A stretch of 30,038 nt of DNA from JBLHKT01 sp043101615 (GTDB lineage: Bacteria; Planctomycetota; Phycisphaerae; Phycisphaerales; UBA1924): NCBI GenBank assembly GCA_043101615.1, contig JBICID010000068.1:1-30038 (forward strand), given 5' to 3'. The notes beneath the pieces were generated by a model. The model did not search any database, was not told the DNA's origin, and saw only the letters and a program-made list of their open reading frames with translations. The position numbers and the translations under genes are program-made. Below are positions 1 to 6,589 of this stretch, in pieces (position 1 is the stretch's first letter; each line of letters starts with the position of its first letter).

Positions 1-1487
1 ATGAAGGGGAACTCCTCGGGCGAGCCCAGGCGCAGGGCCTCCATCTGGAGCACCACCGAGGCCAGGTTGGTGCGGAGGATCTCCGGCGGGGTGAACTCGT
101 CGCGGTTCGCCAGGTCCTCCTCGGAATACAGGCGGATGCACGTTCCCGGCCCGACACGCCCGCAGCGTCCCTTGCGCTGGTCGGCCGAGGCGCGGCTGAT
201 CGGCTCGGTCGGCAGCCCCTGCACCTTGGACCGGGGCGAGTAACGCGAGATGCGGGCGGTCCCGGGGTCGATCACGCCCCGGATGCCCGGCACGGTCAGC
301 GAGGTCTCCGCCACGTTGGTGGCGATGACGACGCGCCGGTGCGGCGCGGTCCTGAACACGCGTTCCTGCTCCTGCGGGGACAGCCGGGCGTACAGCGGCA
401 GGATCTCGGTGCTGTCGGTCGGCGCCAGGTTCTCGCGCAGGAACTTGGCGGTCTGCCGGATCTCACGCTCGCCGGGCATGAAGACGAGCACGTCGCCCTG
501 CGGGTGCTCGTGGGCGATCTCGGCCAGGGCGGTCAGCACCGCGTCGCCCAACGCCTCCGCCTCGCGCCGCGCGTCCATCGAGCGGTCCTCGTCCAGCAGC
601 GGGCGGTAGCGTGTCTCGACCGGGTAGGCCCGCCCGGGCACCATGATGATCGGGGCCGGGATCTCGTGCCCCGCCTCGCGGTTGTACGAGCCGAAGTGCT
701 CGGCGAACCGGTCCGGGTCGATCGTGGCCGAGGTGATGATGACCTTGAGATCGGGGCGCTTCGGGAGCAGCTGCTTCAGGTACCCGAGCAGGAAATCGAT
801 GTTCAGCGACCGCTCGTGGGCCTCGTCGATGATGACGCAGTCGTACTGGTTGAGGTTGCGGTCGGTCTGCGTCTCGGCGAGCAGCATGCCGTCGGTGAGC
901 AGCTTGACGAGCGTGTCGTCGGACGTCTTGTCGTCGAAGCGGACCTTAGCCCCGACCTGCTGCCCGTACGGGACGCCGAGCTCCTCGGCCACGCGGCGCG
1001 CGACCGAGGTGGCGGCGAGGCGCCTGGGCTGGGTGTGGGCGATGCGTCGGTCGACGCCGTACCCGAGCTCGAGGCAGATCTTGGGGAGCTGGGTGGTCTT
1101 GCCGGAACCGGTCTCGCCGCACAGGACGACGACCTGGTTGGTGCGGATCGCGTGCGCGATGTCGTCCCGGGCCGCGGAGACGGGGAGGTCCTCGGGGTAG
1201 CGGATGGTCTCCGGGAGCAGGGCCTTGCGGCGCTGCCAGCGCTCGGCCGACTGCTCCAGATCACGCTCGATCTGTGTCAGGACGCGCGGGTCCGGGGCGG
1301 CTTTGCCGGCGGGGGCGTCGGGGCTGGTCCGGCGTCGCCGGCGCTTGCCACCGCCGGGGCGGGGTCGCGAGAGACCCCGGAGGCGGGCCCGGAGGCGTGG
1401 GCGGTCGGCGGGCCACGCCTCCCGGAGGCGGTCCTCCAGGCGCTTCAGGTCGGGGTGATCGGGCGTTGTGGTGGGCGGTTCGGGCAC
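1..1487 (-). CDS. hrpA: ATP-dependent RNA helicase, DEAH-box HrpA type (partial, C-terminus outside window)
   Basis: Read on the minus strand, the frame gives the Walker A motif GETGSGKTTQLPK (about 1094-1117), then a HTQPRRLAA segment, the DEAH box in IIDEAHER (about 811-834), and near the window edge motif VI as ADQRKGRCGRVGPG followed by an EILRTNLASV segment. This order and wording match HrpA, an RNA helicase that unwinds RNA using ATP in the cytoplasm. About 495 codons are present; HrpA proteins are usually over 1200 residues, so the C-terminal part lies before base 1. The reading frame stays open far upstream and has no ATG near the conserved start. I chose GTG at 1487; a TTG at 1610 is an alternative. 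The first ~110 residues are a proline-rich and arginine-rich linker that is poorly conserved in the family. The family call is secure, the start is not. Confidence 0.9.
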   Translation of the reverse strand, partial: MPEPPTTTPDHPDLKRLEDRLREAWPADRPRLRARLRGLSRPRPGGGKRRRRRTSPDAPAGKAAPDPRVLTQIERDLEQSAERWQRRKALLPETIRYPEDLPVSAARDDIAHAIRTNQVVVLCGETGSGKTTQLPKICLELGYGVDRRIAHTQPRRLAATSVARRVAEELGVPYGQQVGAKVRFDDKTSDDTLVKLLTDGMLLAETQTDRNLNQYDCVIIDEAHERSLNIDFLLGYLKQLLPKRPDLKVIITSATIDPDRFAEHFGSYNREAGHEIPAPIIMVPGRAYPVETRYRPLLDEDRSMDARREAEALGDAVLTALAEIAHEHPQGDVLVFMPGEREIRQTAKFLRENLAPTDSTEILPLYARLSPQEQERVFRTAPHRRVVIATNVAETSLTVPGIRGVIDPGTARISRYSPRSKVQGLPTEPISRASADQRKGRCGRVGPGTCIRLYSEEDLANRDEFTPPEILRTNLASVVLQMEALRLGSPEEFPF

Positions 1488-1570
1488 TGGTGGAGCGGCG
1501 TTTGAAGCGTGCGGGAGGCGGTTCGGTGTGTTCGGATTCGGAAAAGTCTGCGGAAGTGTATGAAACCGGG

Positions 1571-1598
1571 TTGACAGGTTTTCCGAAACAGGTACTGT
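1571..1598 (+). promoter_or_regulatory. Candidate sigma-70-type promoter
   Basis: A perfect TTGACA hexamer (1571-1576) is followed after 16 bases by TACTGT (1593-1598), which matches the TATAAT consensus at three positions. It sits in the least GC-rich stretch between the divergent helicase and aspartokinase-like genes, and points at the structured leader and terminator described next. Transcription would start near 1605. Prediction from sequence only. Confidence 0.4.
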
Positions 1599-1603
1599 CT
1601 GTC

Positions 1604-1801
1604 GCGGCAATATCCGCCGCGTGTCCGGAGTTTGACGAACGTGACCTCGATTCTTTCCATGGCGAAACTGGCTCTCACCCAAATCATGGGTTGGGACTGC
1701 CGTTGCGCCGTCGTCACCGTTGCGGTTCTCCCGCTTCGGCGCGGCTCGGAAAGGTCGGGGTTCAGACGATGATCTGAAACACCCCCGAAAGAGACCTTTT
1801 T
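1604..1801 (+). ncRNA. Candidate structured leader RNA / attenuator (antiterminator part)
   Basis: The stretch carries several hairpins and no convincing ORF: GCGGC (1604-1608) with GCCGC (1616-1620), ACCCA/TGGGT around 1677-1692, and a long nested hairpin from 1741. In the last, GCGGCTCG (1741-1748) is complementary to CGAGCCGC (1802-1809), AAGGTC (1751-1756) to GACCTT (1793-1798), GGGG (1757-1760) to a C run at 1782-1785, and TTCAGA (1761-1766) to TCTGAA (1773-1778). The 3' strand of the outer stem (1802-1809) overlaps the 5' strand of the terminator stem (1805-1812), so the two structures exclude each other, as in transcription attenuators and riboswitches. I matched no known riboswitch class. 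It could instead be a stand-alone small RNA of about 220 nt. Confidence 0.5.
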
Positions 1802-1804
1802 CGA

Positions 1805-1830
1805 GCCGCAGACAAGTCTGCGGCTTTTTT
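1805..1830 (+). terminator. Rho-independent terminator inside the leader of the aspartokinase-like gene
   Basis: GCCGCAGA (1805-1812), a CAAG loop (1813-1816), TCTGCGGC (1817-1824), then six T (1825-1830): a textbook intrinsic terminator on the plus strand. It lies 60 bases upstream of the ATG at 1891 and no plus-strand gene precedes it, so it either ends a small RNA or acts as a conditional terminator for the gene that follows. Confidence 0.8.
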
Positions 1831-1890
1831 CGTTGATGGATTTCCAAAGCGTGGCGTGTCGGAACACGCCGGATCCTCGAAGGAGACGTC

Positions 1891-2595
1891 ATGAGCCTCG
1901 AAAACAGCGTTGTGATAGAACTGGGCACGCCCCAGGGCCTCGATTCCGGCGGGCTGAGCCCGCTGGCGTCGTGCGTGCAGCGACGGGTCATGGCGGGCCA
2001 GAAGGTCATCGCGGTCGTCAACGCGCCGGCCTGGCGGGGCGAACGCGACGTGCAGGCCTCCGAGCGTCTCGGCAGCGCCGCGGACGGGCACGCCAGGGCC
2101 ATGCTGATCGGGTCCGGCGCCATCGACACCGCCGAGCGGCTGGCGGGCACGCTGGCCGACCGCGGGCTGCGCGTGGCCAGGGTGGACGCGAGGCTGACGG
2201 CCCCGGTGACCCGCGGCCATCCGCTGGACGCACAGCCACGCCACGCCAGCGTGCGGGCCTACGCCGCATTGCTGGAAGAGCACGACGTGATCGTGGTCCC
2301 CGCCGGCGTGGGCGTGGACGACCTCTCCCGCGCCACGCACCTGGGCGACGAGGCCGGGGCGCTCACGGCCCTGTTCCTTGGCGAGACCTTCGGCCTCCCG
2401 GTCACGCTCAGCGCGAGCCTGCGCGGCGCAGGCATCGGGCGGCGCAAGGCACGCCTGTTCGCCCGCGATCGGGGCGTGGAGTACGCCCTCGAGGACCGGG
2501 TCGGCCTGCCCGGGCGTGATGTGAAGCGCCTCCGCCCGGCCAGACGCGAGATCCTGCACGACGCGGGCGGCGGGAGGATGGCGGCCAGCGCCTGA
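1891..2595 (+). CDS. Degenerate aspartokinase-like (amino acid kinase fold) protein
   Basis: 234 residues, starting at an ATG with AAGGAG (1880-1885) five bases upstream. The middle and end of the protein follow the layout of the aspartate kinase catalytic domain: a KVIAVVNAP strand (residues 38-46) where aspartokinases have VVVVSAM, an MLIGSGAIDTAERLA helix (71-85) where they have the STGEQ helix, VIVVPAGVGVD (133-143) where they have VVAGFQGVD, and ATHLGDEAGALTA (148-160) where they have TTLGRGGSDTTA. The N-terminal KFGGTS lysine motif is missing, the RGGSD residues are replaced, and there is no C-terminal ACT domain. Catalysis is therefore doubtful; a regulatory or unrelated binding role is possible. 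The leader upstream (1571-1830) suggests control by attenuation. Family assignment is inferred from motif order and should be treated as tentative. Confidence 0.65.
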   Translation: MSLENSVVIELGTPQGLDSGGLSPLASCVQRRVMAGQKVIAVVNAPAWRGERDVQASERLGSAADGHARAMLIGSGAIDTAERLAGTLADRGLRVARVDARLTAPVTRGHPLDAQPRHASVRAYAALLEEHDVIVVPAGVGVDDLSRATHLGDEAGALTALFLGETFGLPVTLSASLRGAGIGRRKARLFARDRGVEYALEDRVGLPGRDVKRLRPARREILHDAGGGRMAASA

Positions 2596-2690
2596 GCCGT
2601 CACCGCTTCTGTCTGTGTGCCGCTCGCGTGCGAATCGCGGGCGGCGCGTTCGGGGCGCTGAGAGGCGTCCGGCAGCAGCTTGTGCTGCAC

Positions 2691-2749
2691 GATTCCCGGT
2701 CGAGATTCGCGTCGCCGTCTCCCTCCGGCATCGCGAATGACCGGGAGTC
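2691..2749. repeat. Long inverted repeat in convergent intergenic region
   Basis: GATTCCCGGTC (2691-2701) pairs with GACCGGGAGTC (2739-2749) with one G-T mismatch, and ATTCGCG (2705-2711) pairs with CGCGAAT (2732-2738), giving an 18-pair stem with a 3-base bulge and a 20-base loop. It lies between the convergent ends of the aspartokinase-like gene and btpA, along with a smaller GCAGCA/TGCTGC hairpin near 2672-2688. No T run follows on either strand. It may be a bidirectional transcription end or a REP-like repeated element. The rest of 2596-2775 shows no gene. Confidence 0.65.
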
Positions 2750-2758
2750 TCCTCTGGT

Positions 2759-2788
2759 GGCACGGGGCCCCTCCCTCAGCCCCGTGCC
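2759..2788 (-). terminator. Stable hairpin enclosing the btpA stop codon
   Basis: GGCACGGGGC (2759-2768) and GCCCCGTGCC (2779-2788) form a perfect 10-base-pair stem; the 10-base loop holds the btpA stop codon (2776-2778). There is no T run, so it may work as a terminator of the weak high-GC type or as an mRNA 3'-end stabiliser. The pairing is certain, the role is inferred. Confidence 0.5.
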
Positions 2789-3576
2789 GCCTTCACGAGC
2801 GCGGCGGCGCGTTCTGGATCGACCTGGTTGGTCCAGACGCCGCCGCGCTTGACGTTGGAGCCCACAATAAGCCCCGCCGCGTGACGCAGCAGCGAACGGG
2901 CGTCCGAGGGGTTGACGCCCGAGCCCACGAAGACCGGCAGCCCCGAGGCTTTCGCGGCGGACTCCACGTCCGAAGGGTCGGTCGGGTGGCCCGTGGCGCT
3001 GCCGGTGACCACCAACGCATCGGCCCCGAAGAACGCGGCCCCCTCCGCGACCTCCGCGATCGACAGATCCGCGGTGAGCGCCTGCGAGGCGTGCTTCTTC
3101 TTGATATCGCACAACAGCCGGACGTGCCCCGCCCCGATCGACTTGCGGTACCGCAGCAGCGGGCCCGCCTCGGCCTCGCCCAGCAGGCCCTCGTCGGCGA
3201 CGTGGGCGTACACGAAGTTCTCGCACCGGATGAAGCCCGCACCGGTCGCGAGCGCCACCGCCAGGGCCTGGCGGTTGCCGCCAGACAGGATCTGGATGCC
3301 CGCGGGCAGGTCGACCTCGGCGAGCACCTCGGATGCGAGCCGGGTCATCAGGGCGGTGGTCTCTGGACCAAGCCGGTCGGCGTGCACGTACGGGCGGTCG
3401 TGCATGTTCTCGATGATGATCGCGTCGAAGCCGGCGTTGGCGCGCGTGCGGGCGTCGTCCAGGGCCCGGGCCGCGAGCAGGTCGATCGTCTCATCGGCGT
3501 GGAAGGGCGTGCCGGGGAAGGGGCCGACGTGGACCATGCCGATCAGGGCACGTTCTGGCAGGGGGAAGGGGGTCAT
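2776..3576 (-). CDS. btpA: BtpA family protein
   Basis: 266 residues, a typical length for the BtpA/SgcQ family. Recognisable segments are GMVHVGPFPGTP (residues 13-24), DAIIIENMHDRPY (about 51-63), ILSGGNRQALAVALATGAGFIRCENFV in the middle, LLCDIKKKHAS, and the C-terminal GSGVNPSDA and GLIVGSNVKRGGVW loops of a TIM-barrel phosphate site. BtpA was named for a role in photosystem I stability in cyanobacteria; in non-phototrophs the family is of unknown, probably enzymatic, function, and nothing around the gene suggests photosynthesis here. The ATG at 3576 is preceded by no strong Shine-Dalgarno sequence. It is transcribed alone, convergent with the aspartokinase-like gene and divergent from the HD-domain gene. 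Confidence 0.9.
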   Translation of the reverse strand: MTPFPLPERALIGMVHVGPFPGTPFHADETIDLLAARALDDARTRANAGFDAIIIENMHDRPYVHADRLGPETTALMTRLASEVLAEVDLPAGIQILSGGNRQALAVALATGAGFIRCENFVYAHVADEGLLGEAEAGPLLRYRKSIGAGHVRLLCDIKKKHASQALTADLSIAEVAEGAAFFGADALVVTGSATGHPTDPSDVESAAKASGLPVFVGSGVNPSDARSLLRHAAGLIVGSNVKRGGVWTNQVDPERAAALVKAARG

Positions 3577-3605
3577 GGGAGGAAGTTTACCGGAAGGGAA
3601 AGCAG

Positions 3606-3767
3606 GTACGCGGAGGCGCGGAGGACCGCGGAGGACGCGGAGAAAGCCACTGAATCAAAGTCTCGTGAATCAGAGCGAGGGAACAGCTAGGCATACTGGA
3701 ACTTCACCTATACCAGAGATGGCTGTTTTCACTCTGCGCCTCTGCGGTCCTCCGCGCCTCCGCGTAC
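3606..3767. repeat. Inverted-repeat element (MITE-like) with GCGGAGG arms
   Basis: The 24 bases at 3606-3629, beginning GTACGCGGAGGCGCGG, are an exact reverse complement of 3744-3767, and similarity continues imperfectly inward to about 3642 and 3732. Each arm is made of short GCGGAGG / CGCGGAG units. The ~90 bases between the arms are less GC-rich than anything nearby and carry no convincing ORF. The element fills almost the whole intergenic region between btpA (-) and the HD-domain gene (+). Arms built from CTCTGCG/CTCCGCG units occur between genes in many bacterial genomes, as I recall, but I cannot check copies here. Confidence 0.75.
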
Positions 3768-3809
3768 TGAATCTCACGACCCCGGACAATCTCGTCGTAC
3801 ACTCCCCCC

Positions 3810-4388
3810 ATGAACACCGACCAAGCCAGAGCCCTCATGGAAGAGTGGACCGAGTCGCCCGCGCTCCGTGTCCACATGGAGTGTGTCGCCGCCAGCATGG
3901 GGGCGTATGCCGACGTGTTGGAGCCCGACCAGAAGGACCGCTGGGTCGTGTGCGGCCTGCTGCACGATTTCGACTACGAGAAGCACCCCAGCGCCGAGGA
4001 GCACCCGTTCGTCGGCGTACGCCACCTCGAGTCGATCGGCGTGGACGAGGAGATCCGCACGGCCATCCTGGGCCACGCCGACTACTCCGGCGTGGCGCGT
4101 GTCTCGCCCATGGCAAGGGCCCTGTTCGCGGTGGACGAGCTTTCCGGCTTCATCGTGGCGTGCGCCAAGGTCCGCCCGGAAGGTATCGCCACGCTGGCCC
4201 CCAAGAGCGTGAAGAAGAAGCTGAAGGACAAGGCCTTCGCCGCCGCCGTGAGCCGGGACGACATCCGGGTCGGGATCGAGGAGCTGACGCCGCTGATGGA
4301 GGGGGTGGACGGGGAGTTTGATCAGACGGCGCACATCCAGCGGTGCATCGACGCGATCAGGGGTGAGGCGGAGCGGCTGGGGGTGTGA
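3810..4388 (+). CDS. HD-domain phosphohydrolase family protein
   Basis: 192 residues. The metal-binding His-Asp pair is seen in GLLHDFDYEKHP (residues 49-60; H52, D53), with a preceding conserved histidine in the first helix (RVHMECVAASM, 20-30) and a following helix with ILGHADYSG that supplies further ligands. The layout matches small HD-superfamily hydrolases that act on nucleotides or other phosphate esters; the substrate cannot be read from the sequence. The C-terminal half is lysine-rich (SVKKKLKDKAF) and without a recognisable second domain. The ATG at 3810 directly follows a C-rich stretch, with no clear Shine-Dalgarno sequence. It is a single gene, convergent with nupC. Confidence 0.85.
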   Translation: MNTDQARALMEEWTESPALRVHMECVAASMGAYADVLEPDQKDRWVVCGLLHDFDYEKHPSAEEHPFVGVRHLESIGVDEEIRTAILGHADYSGVARVSPMARALFAVDELSGFIVACAKVRPEGIATLAPKSVKKKLKDKAFAAAVSRDDIRVGIEELTPLMEGVDGEFDQTAHIQRCIDAIRGEAERLGV

Positions 4389-4408
4389 TCGACACCGATG
4401 AATGCAGA

Positions 4409-4449
4409 CCAAGGAGCGCGACCCATCAGTCAAGGATTGCGTTCCTTGG
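4409..4449. terminator. Hairpin between convergent HD-domain gene and nupC
   Basis: CCAAGGAGCG (4409-4418) pairs with CGTTCCTTGG (4440-4449) with one G-T pair, leaving a 21-base loop. It sits directly after the nupC stop codon (4450-4452) and 20 bases after the HD-domain gene, so it could end transcription from both sides. No T run is present. Confidence 0.5.
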
Positions 4450-5751
4450 TTACAGGAAGATCCCCGCGATCGACGCCGTCATCCAGCTCGCGAACGCCCC
4501 CGCCAGCATCGCCTTCACGCCGAGCGTGACGAACGCCTTCCGCTGCCCGGGGGCGATGGTGGACAGGCCTCCGATCTGGATGGCGATGGAGGCGAAGTTG
4601 GCGAAGCCGCAGAGGGCGTAGGTCGCGATCGCGACCGAGCGGGTGGACATGCCCGGCTCGGGTACGGTGCCGTCCTCGAGCGCCACGGGGTTGGCGATCT
4701 CGCCCAGGTGCATGTACGCGATGAACTCGGTGACGCAGATCTTCTCGCCCAGCAGCGTGCCGAAGGTCTGGCAGTCCTCCCACGCCACGCCCATGGCCCA
4801 GGCGAGCGGCGTGAAGACGTAGCCGAAGATCGTCTCCAGCGAGAGCGTCTGCCAGCCGGTGCCGTCGTCCAGGTTGCCGTCGAGCTGGGCGCCCAGCCAC
4901 GCCAGCGGCAGGTTCACGACCGCGACCAGCGACACGAACGCGATGAGCATGCCCCCGATGTTGAGGGCGAGTTTCACCCCGTCGGACGCGCCCGCGGCGG
5001 CGGCGTCGAGCGCGTTGACGTGGGGCGACTCGATGCTGGCCTGCTTGAGCCCCTCGTCCACGGGCTCCTCGGTCTCTGGGACGACGACCTTGGCCATCAC
5101 GAACGCGGCCGGGGCGGACATCACCGAGGCCGTGAGCAGGTGACGGATGAACGTCTGCTCCGTCTCGTCGTTGCCCCCGCCGAGGATCCCGACGTACGCG
5201 GCCAGCACCGAGCCTGCGATGGTGGCGAACCCCCCCACCATCAGCGTCATGATCTGCGAGCGGGTCATCTTCTCGATGAACGGGGCGACGCACAGGGGGG
5301 CCTCGGTCTGGCCCACGAACACGTTCGCGGCCATCGCCAGCGCCTCGGACCCGGTGACCCCAAGCGAGGCCCGCAGCAGCCAGGCCAGCGCGGCGATGAT
5401 CCGCTGCATCACGCCGAGGTGGAACAGCAGCGCCATCAGCGAGGCGAAGAACACCACGATCGAGAGAGCACGGACGGCGAAGATGAAGCCCCAGGCCCCC
5501 CCGGGATCGCCCAGCGAACCGAACACGAACGCGATGCCCTCGTCCGCGGCCCCGATGACAAGATTGACCAGCCCCGCGAGCCAGTCGAAGGCGTCCACGA
5601 CGACCGGCACCTTGATGAGCACCACGGCGAGCACGAGCTGGAGCGAGACGGCGCCGAGGATCAGGCGGAACGGAAGCCGCGACCGGTGCTCGGACATCAG
5701 CCAGGCGAGCAGGATGAGCAGAACGACGCCGAGAAAGCCGGTGGGATGCAT
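4450..5751 (-). CDS. nupC: NupC-type concentrative nucleoside transporter
   Basis: 433 residues with an N-terminal hydrophobic helix (FLGVVLLILLAWLMS), and about ten further membrane segments. Family landmarks are GVTGSEALAMAANVFVGQTEAPL (QTEAPL is the nucleoside-binding loop of the CNT family), IMTLMVGGFATIAGSV, the second half with LGEKICVTEFIAYM, and YALCGFANFASIAIQIGG near the C-terminus. CNT proteins import nucleosides with Na+ or H+ across the inner membrane. I chose the ATG at 5751, which gives the normal N-terminus; an in-frame extension to 6381 would run through the divergent kinase gene and is not real. It lies back to back with a uridine-kinase-like gene, which suggests a nucleoside uptake and phosphorylation pair. 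Confidence 0.93.
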   Translation of the reverse strand: MHPTGFLGVVLLILLAWLMSEHRSRLPFRLILGAVSLQLVLAVVLIKVPVVVDAFDWLAGLVNLVIGAADEGIAFVFGSLGDPGGAWGFIFAVRALSIVVFFASLMALLFHLGVMQRIIAALAWLLRASLGVTGSEALAMAANVFVGQTEAPLCVAPFIEKMTRSQIMTLMVGGFATIAGSVLAAYVGILGGGNDETEQTFIRHLLTASVMSAPAAFVMAKVVVPETEEPVDEGLKQASIESPHVNALDAAAAGASDGVKLALNIGGMLIAFVSLVAVVNLPLAWLGAQLDGNLDDGTGWQTLSLETIFGYVFTPLAWAMGVAWEDCQTFGTLLGEKICVTEFIAYMHLGEIANPVALEDGTVPEPGMSTRSVAIATYALCGFANFASIAIQIGGLSTIAPGQRKAFVTLGVKAMLAGAFASWMTASIAGIFL

Positions 5752-5771
5752 GGGGGGCGATGGTACAGGAC

Positions 5772-5799
5772 AGGGGCGAGCGGGGCCTGTGCCCCTTTT
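5772..5799 (+). promoter_or_regulatory. Hairpin with short T run in the nupC-kinase intergenic region
   Basis: AGGGGC (5772-5777) pairs with GCCCCT (5791-5796), and TTTT continues to 5799. Short and with a 13-base loop, it could be a weak plus-strand attenuator or part of the nupC leader. Low confidence. Confidence 0.25.
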
Positions 5800-5824
5800 C
5801 TCCTCCCCGGGAGCAGGTGCACAT

Positions 5825-5834
5825 GAGATATCTC
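5825..5834. promoter_or_regulatory. Perfect palindrome, possible operator
   Basis: GAGATATCTC is a perfect 10-base palindrome 16 bases upstream of the kinase start and 74 bases upstream of nupC on the other strand. It is AT-rich for this DNA, so chance occurrence is less likely, and it is placed where a regulator could act on both genes. No regulator gene is adjacent. Confidence 0.3.
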
Positions 5835-5850
5835 GTACTACCCTCCGGCG

Positions 5851-6465
5851 ATGAGCGAGCGAGGACCGATCCTGGTCGGATGGGACGACGCCGTGGAGGC
5901 CGTGCTGCGGCTGGTCCGGGCGCGGGAATCGCGCGGCATCCCCGTGGTGGGTGTGACGGGGCGCGTCAGCGCGGGCAAGAGCACGCTCGCCCGCCGGATC
6001 GCCTCGTCGGGCGGCGGGCTCGTCCACACCACCGACGACTACCTGCCCGACTACGAGGGCCTGCCGATCGAGGACGTGGACCTGCCGGAGCACTCGCACC
6101 TGGAGGAATTGGCCGGGCACCTTGTCGCGCTGCAACGGGGCGAGGCGGTCGAGGTGCCCGAGTGGAGCTTCCACGCCCACGCACGCGTGGGGACCAAGGT
6201 CATCGGGCCGGCCGAGCGGCTGGTCGTGCTGGAGGGCATCCACGCGCTGCACGAGACGGTCGCGGGCCATCTGGACGTGCGGGTCTTCGTCGAGGCGGGC
6301 GAGCACGTCCGATGGTCCCGGCGCGTGGCGATCGAGGAGTCCGGCGAACGCGGCTGGGGTGTCGAGAAAGCACGCGATCACTTCGATCGGGTTGCGGAGC
6401 CGACGTTCGCCCGGTTTGAAGCGGCGTACCTGGCGGTCGCTGACGTCGTAGTCGTCAACGAGTGA
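5851..6465 (+). CDS. Uridine kinase-like P-loop NTPase
   Basis: 204 residues. The Walker A motif is GRVSAGKST (residues 37-45), followed by TTDDYLPDYEGL, which matches the DDFY substrate-binding region of uridine and panthothenate kinase-like proteins, a VLEGIHAL strand (where uridine kinases have EGIH/EGIL), and a C-terminal VADVVVVNE strand like the family's D-x-V-V-x-N end. Members phosphorylate uridine/cytidine or related alcohols with ATP in the cytosol. The neighbouring nupC gene favours a nucleoside substrate. Start ATG 5851 overlaps no upstream gene. Similar P-loop kinases act on phosphoribulose or pantothenate, so substrate remains an inference. Confidence 0.8.
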   Translation: MSERGPILVGWDDAVEAVLRLVRARESRGIPVVGVTGRVSAGKSTLARRIASSGGGLVHTTDDYLPDYEGLPIEDVDLPEHSHLEELAGHLVALQRGEAVEVPEWSFHAHARVGTKVIGPAERLVVLEGIHALHETVAGHLDVRVFVEAGEHVRWSRRVAIEESGERGWGVEKARDHFDRVAEPTFARFEAAYLAVADVVVVNE

Positions 6466-6498
6466 TGCCCGTGAGCGGGTGCCACGATCTTCGCGCAG

Positions 6499-6520
6499 CG
6501 AGGGTCGTGCGAGGGTCGTG
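6499..6520. repeat. Short tandem duplication
   Basis: CGAGGGTCGTG occurs twice head to tail (6499-6509 and 6510-6520) in the gap between the convergent kinase and apgM genes. The first copy also pairs with CACGATC (6483-6489) to form a modest hairpin that may serve as a terminator. No gene is seen in 6466-6589. Confidence 0.5.
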
Positions 6521-6589
6521 ACTTCTCACGCACTCGCGGGGCCGCGTGCTCACGCCCGCAGCTCGGATCAGACTCGTCGGGAAAGGGGA

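Noticed and set aside
1604..1830. Lysine riboswitch, suggested by the aspartokinase-like gene downstream
   Set aside because: I could not find the conserved lysine-riboswitch core segments or its five-helix junction; a different or new leader type fits as well.
2776..3576. Photosynthesis-related function suggested by the btpA name
   Set aside because: No other photosynthesis gene is present, and the family is widespread in non-phototrophs.
3606..3767. CRISPR-like repetition of GCGGAGG units
   Set aside because: The units are irregular, adjoining and lie within one inverted-repeat pair; there are no unique spacers or cas genes.
4402..5826. 474-codon plus-strand open frame opposite nupC
   Set aside because: Low-complexity composition rich in Arg, His, Glu and Asp, no motifs, and nupC on the other strand is unmistakable.
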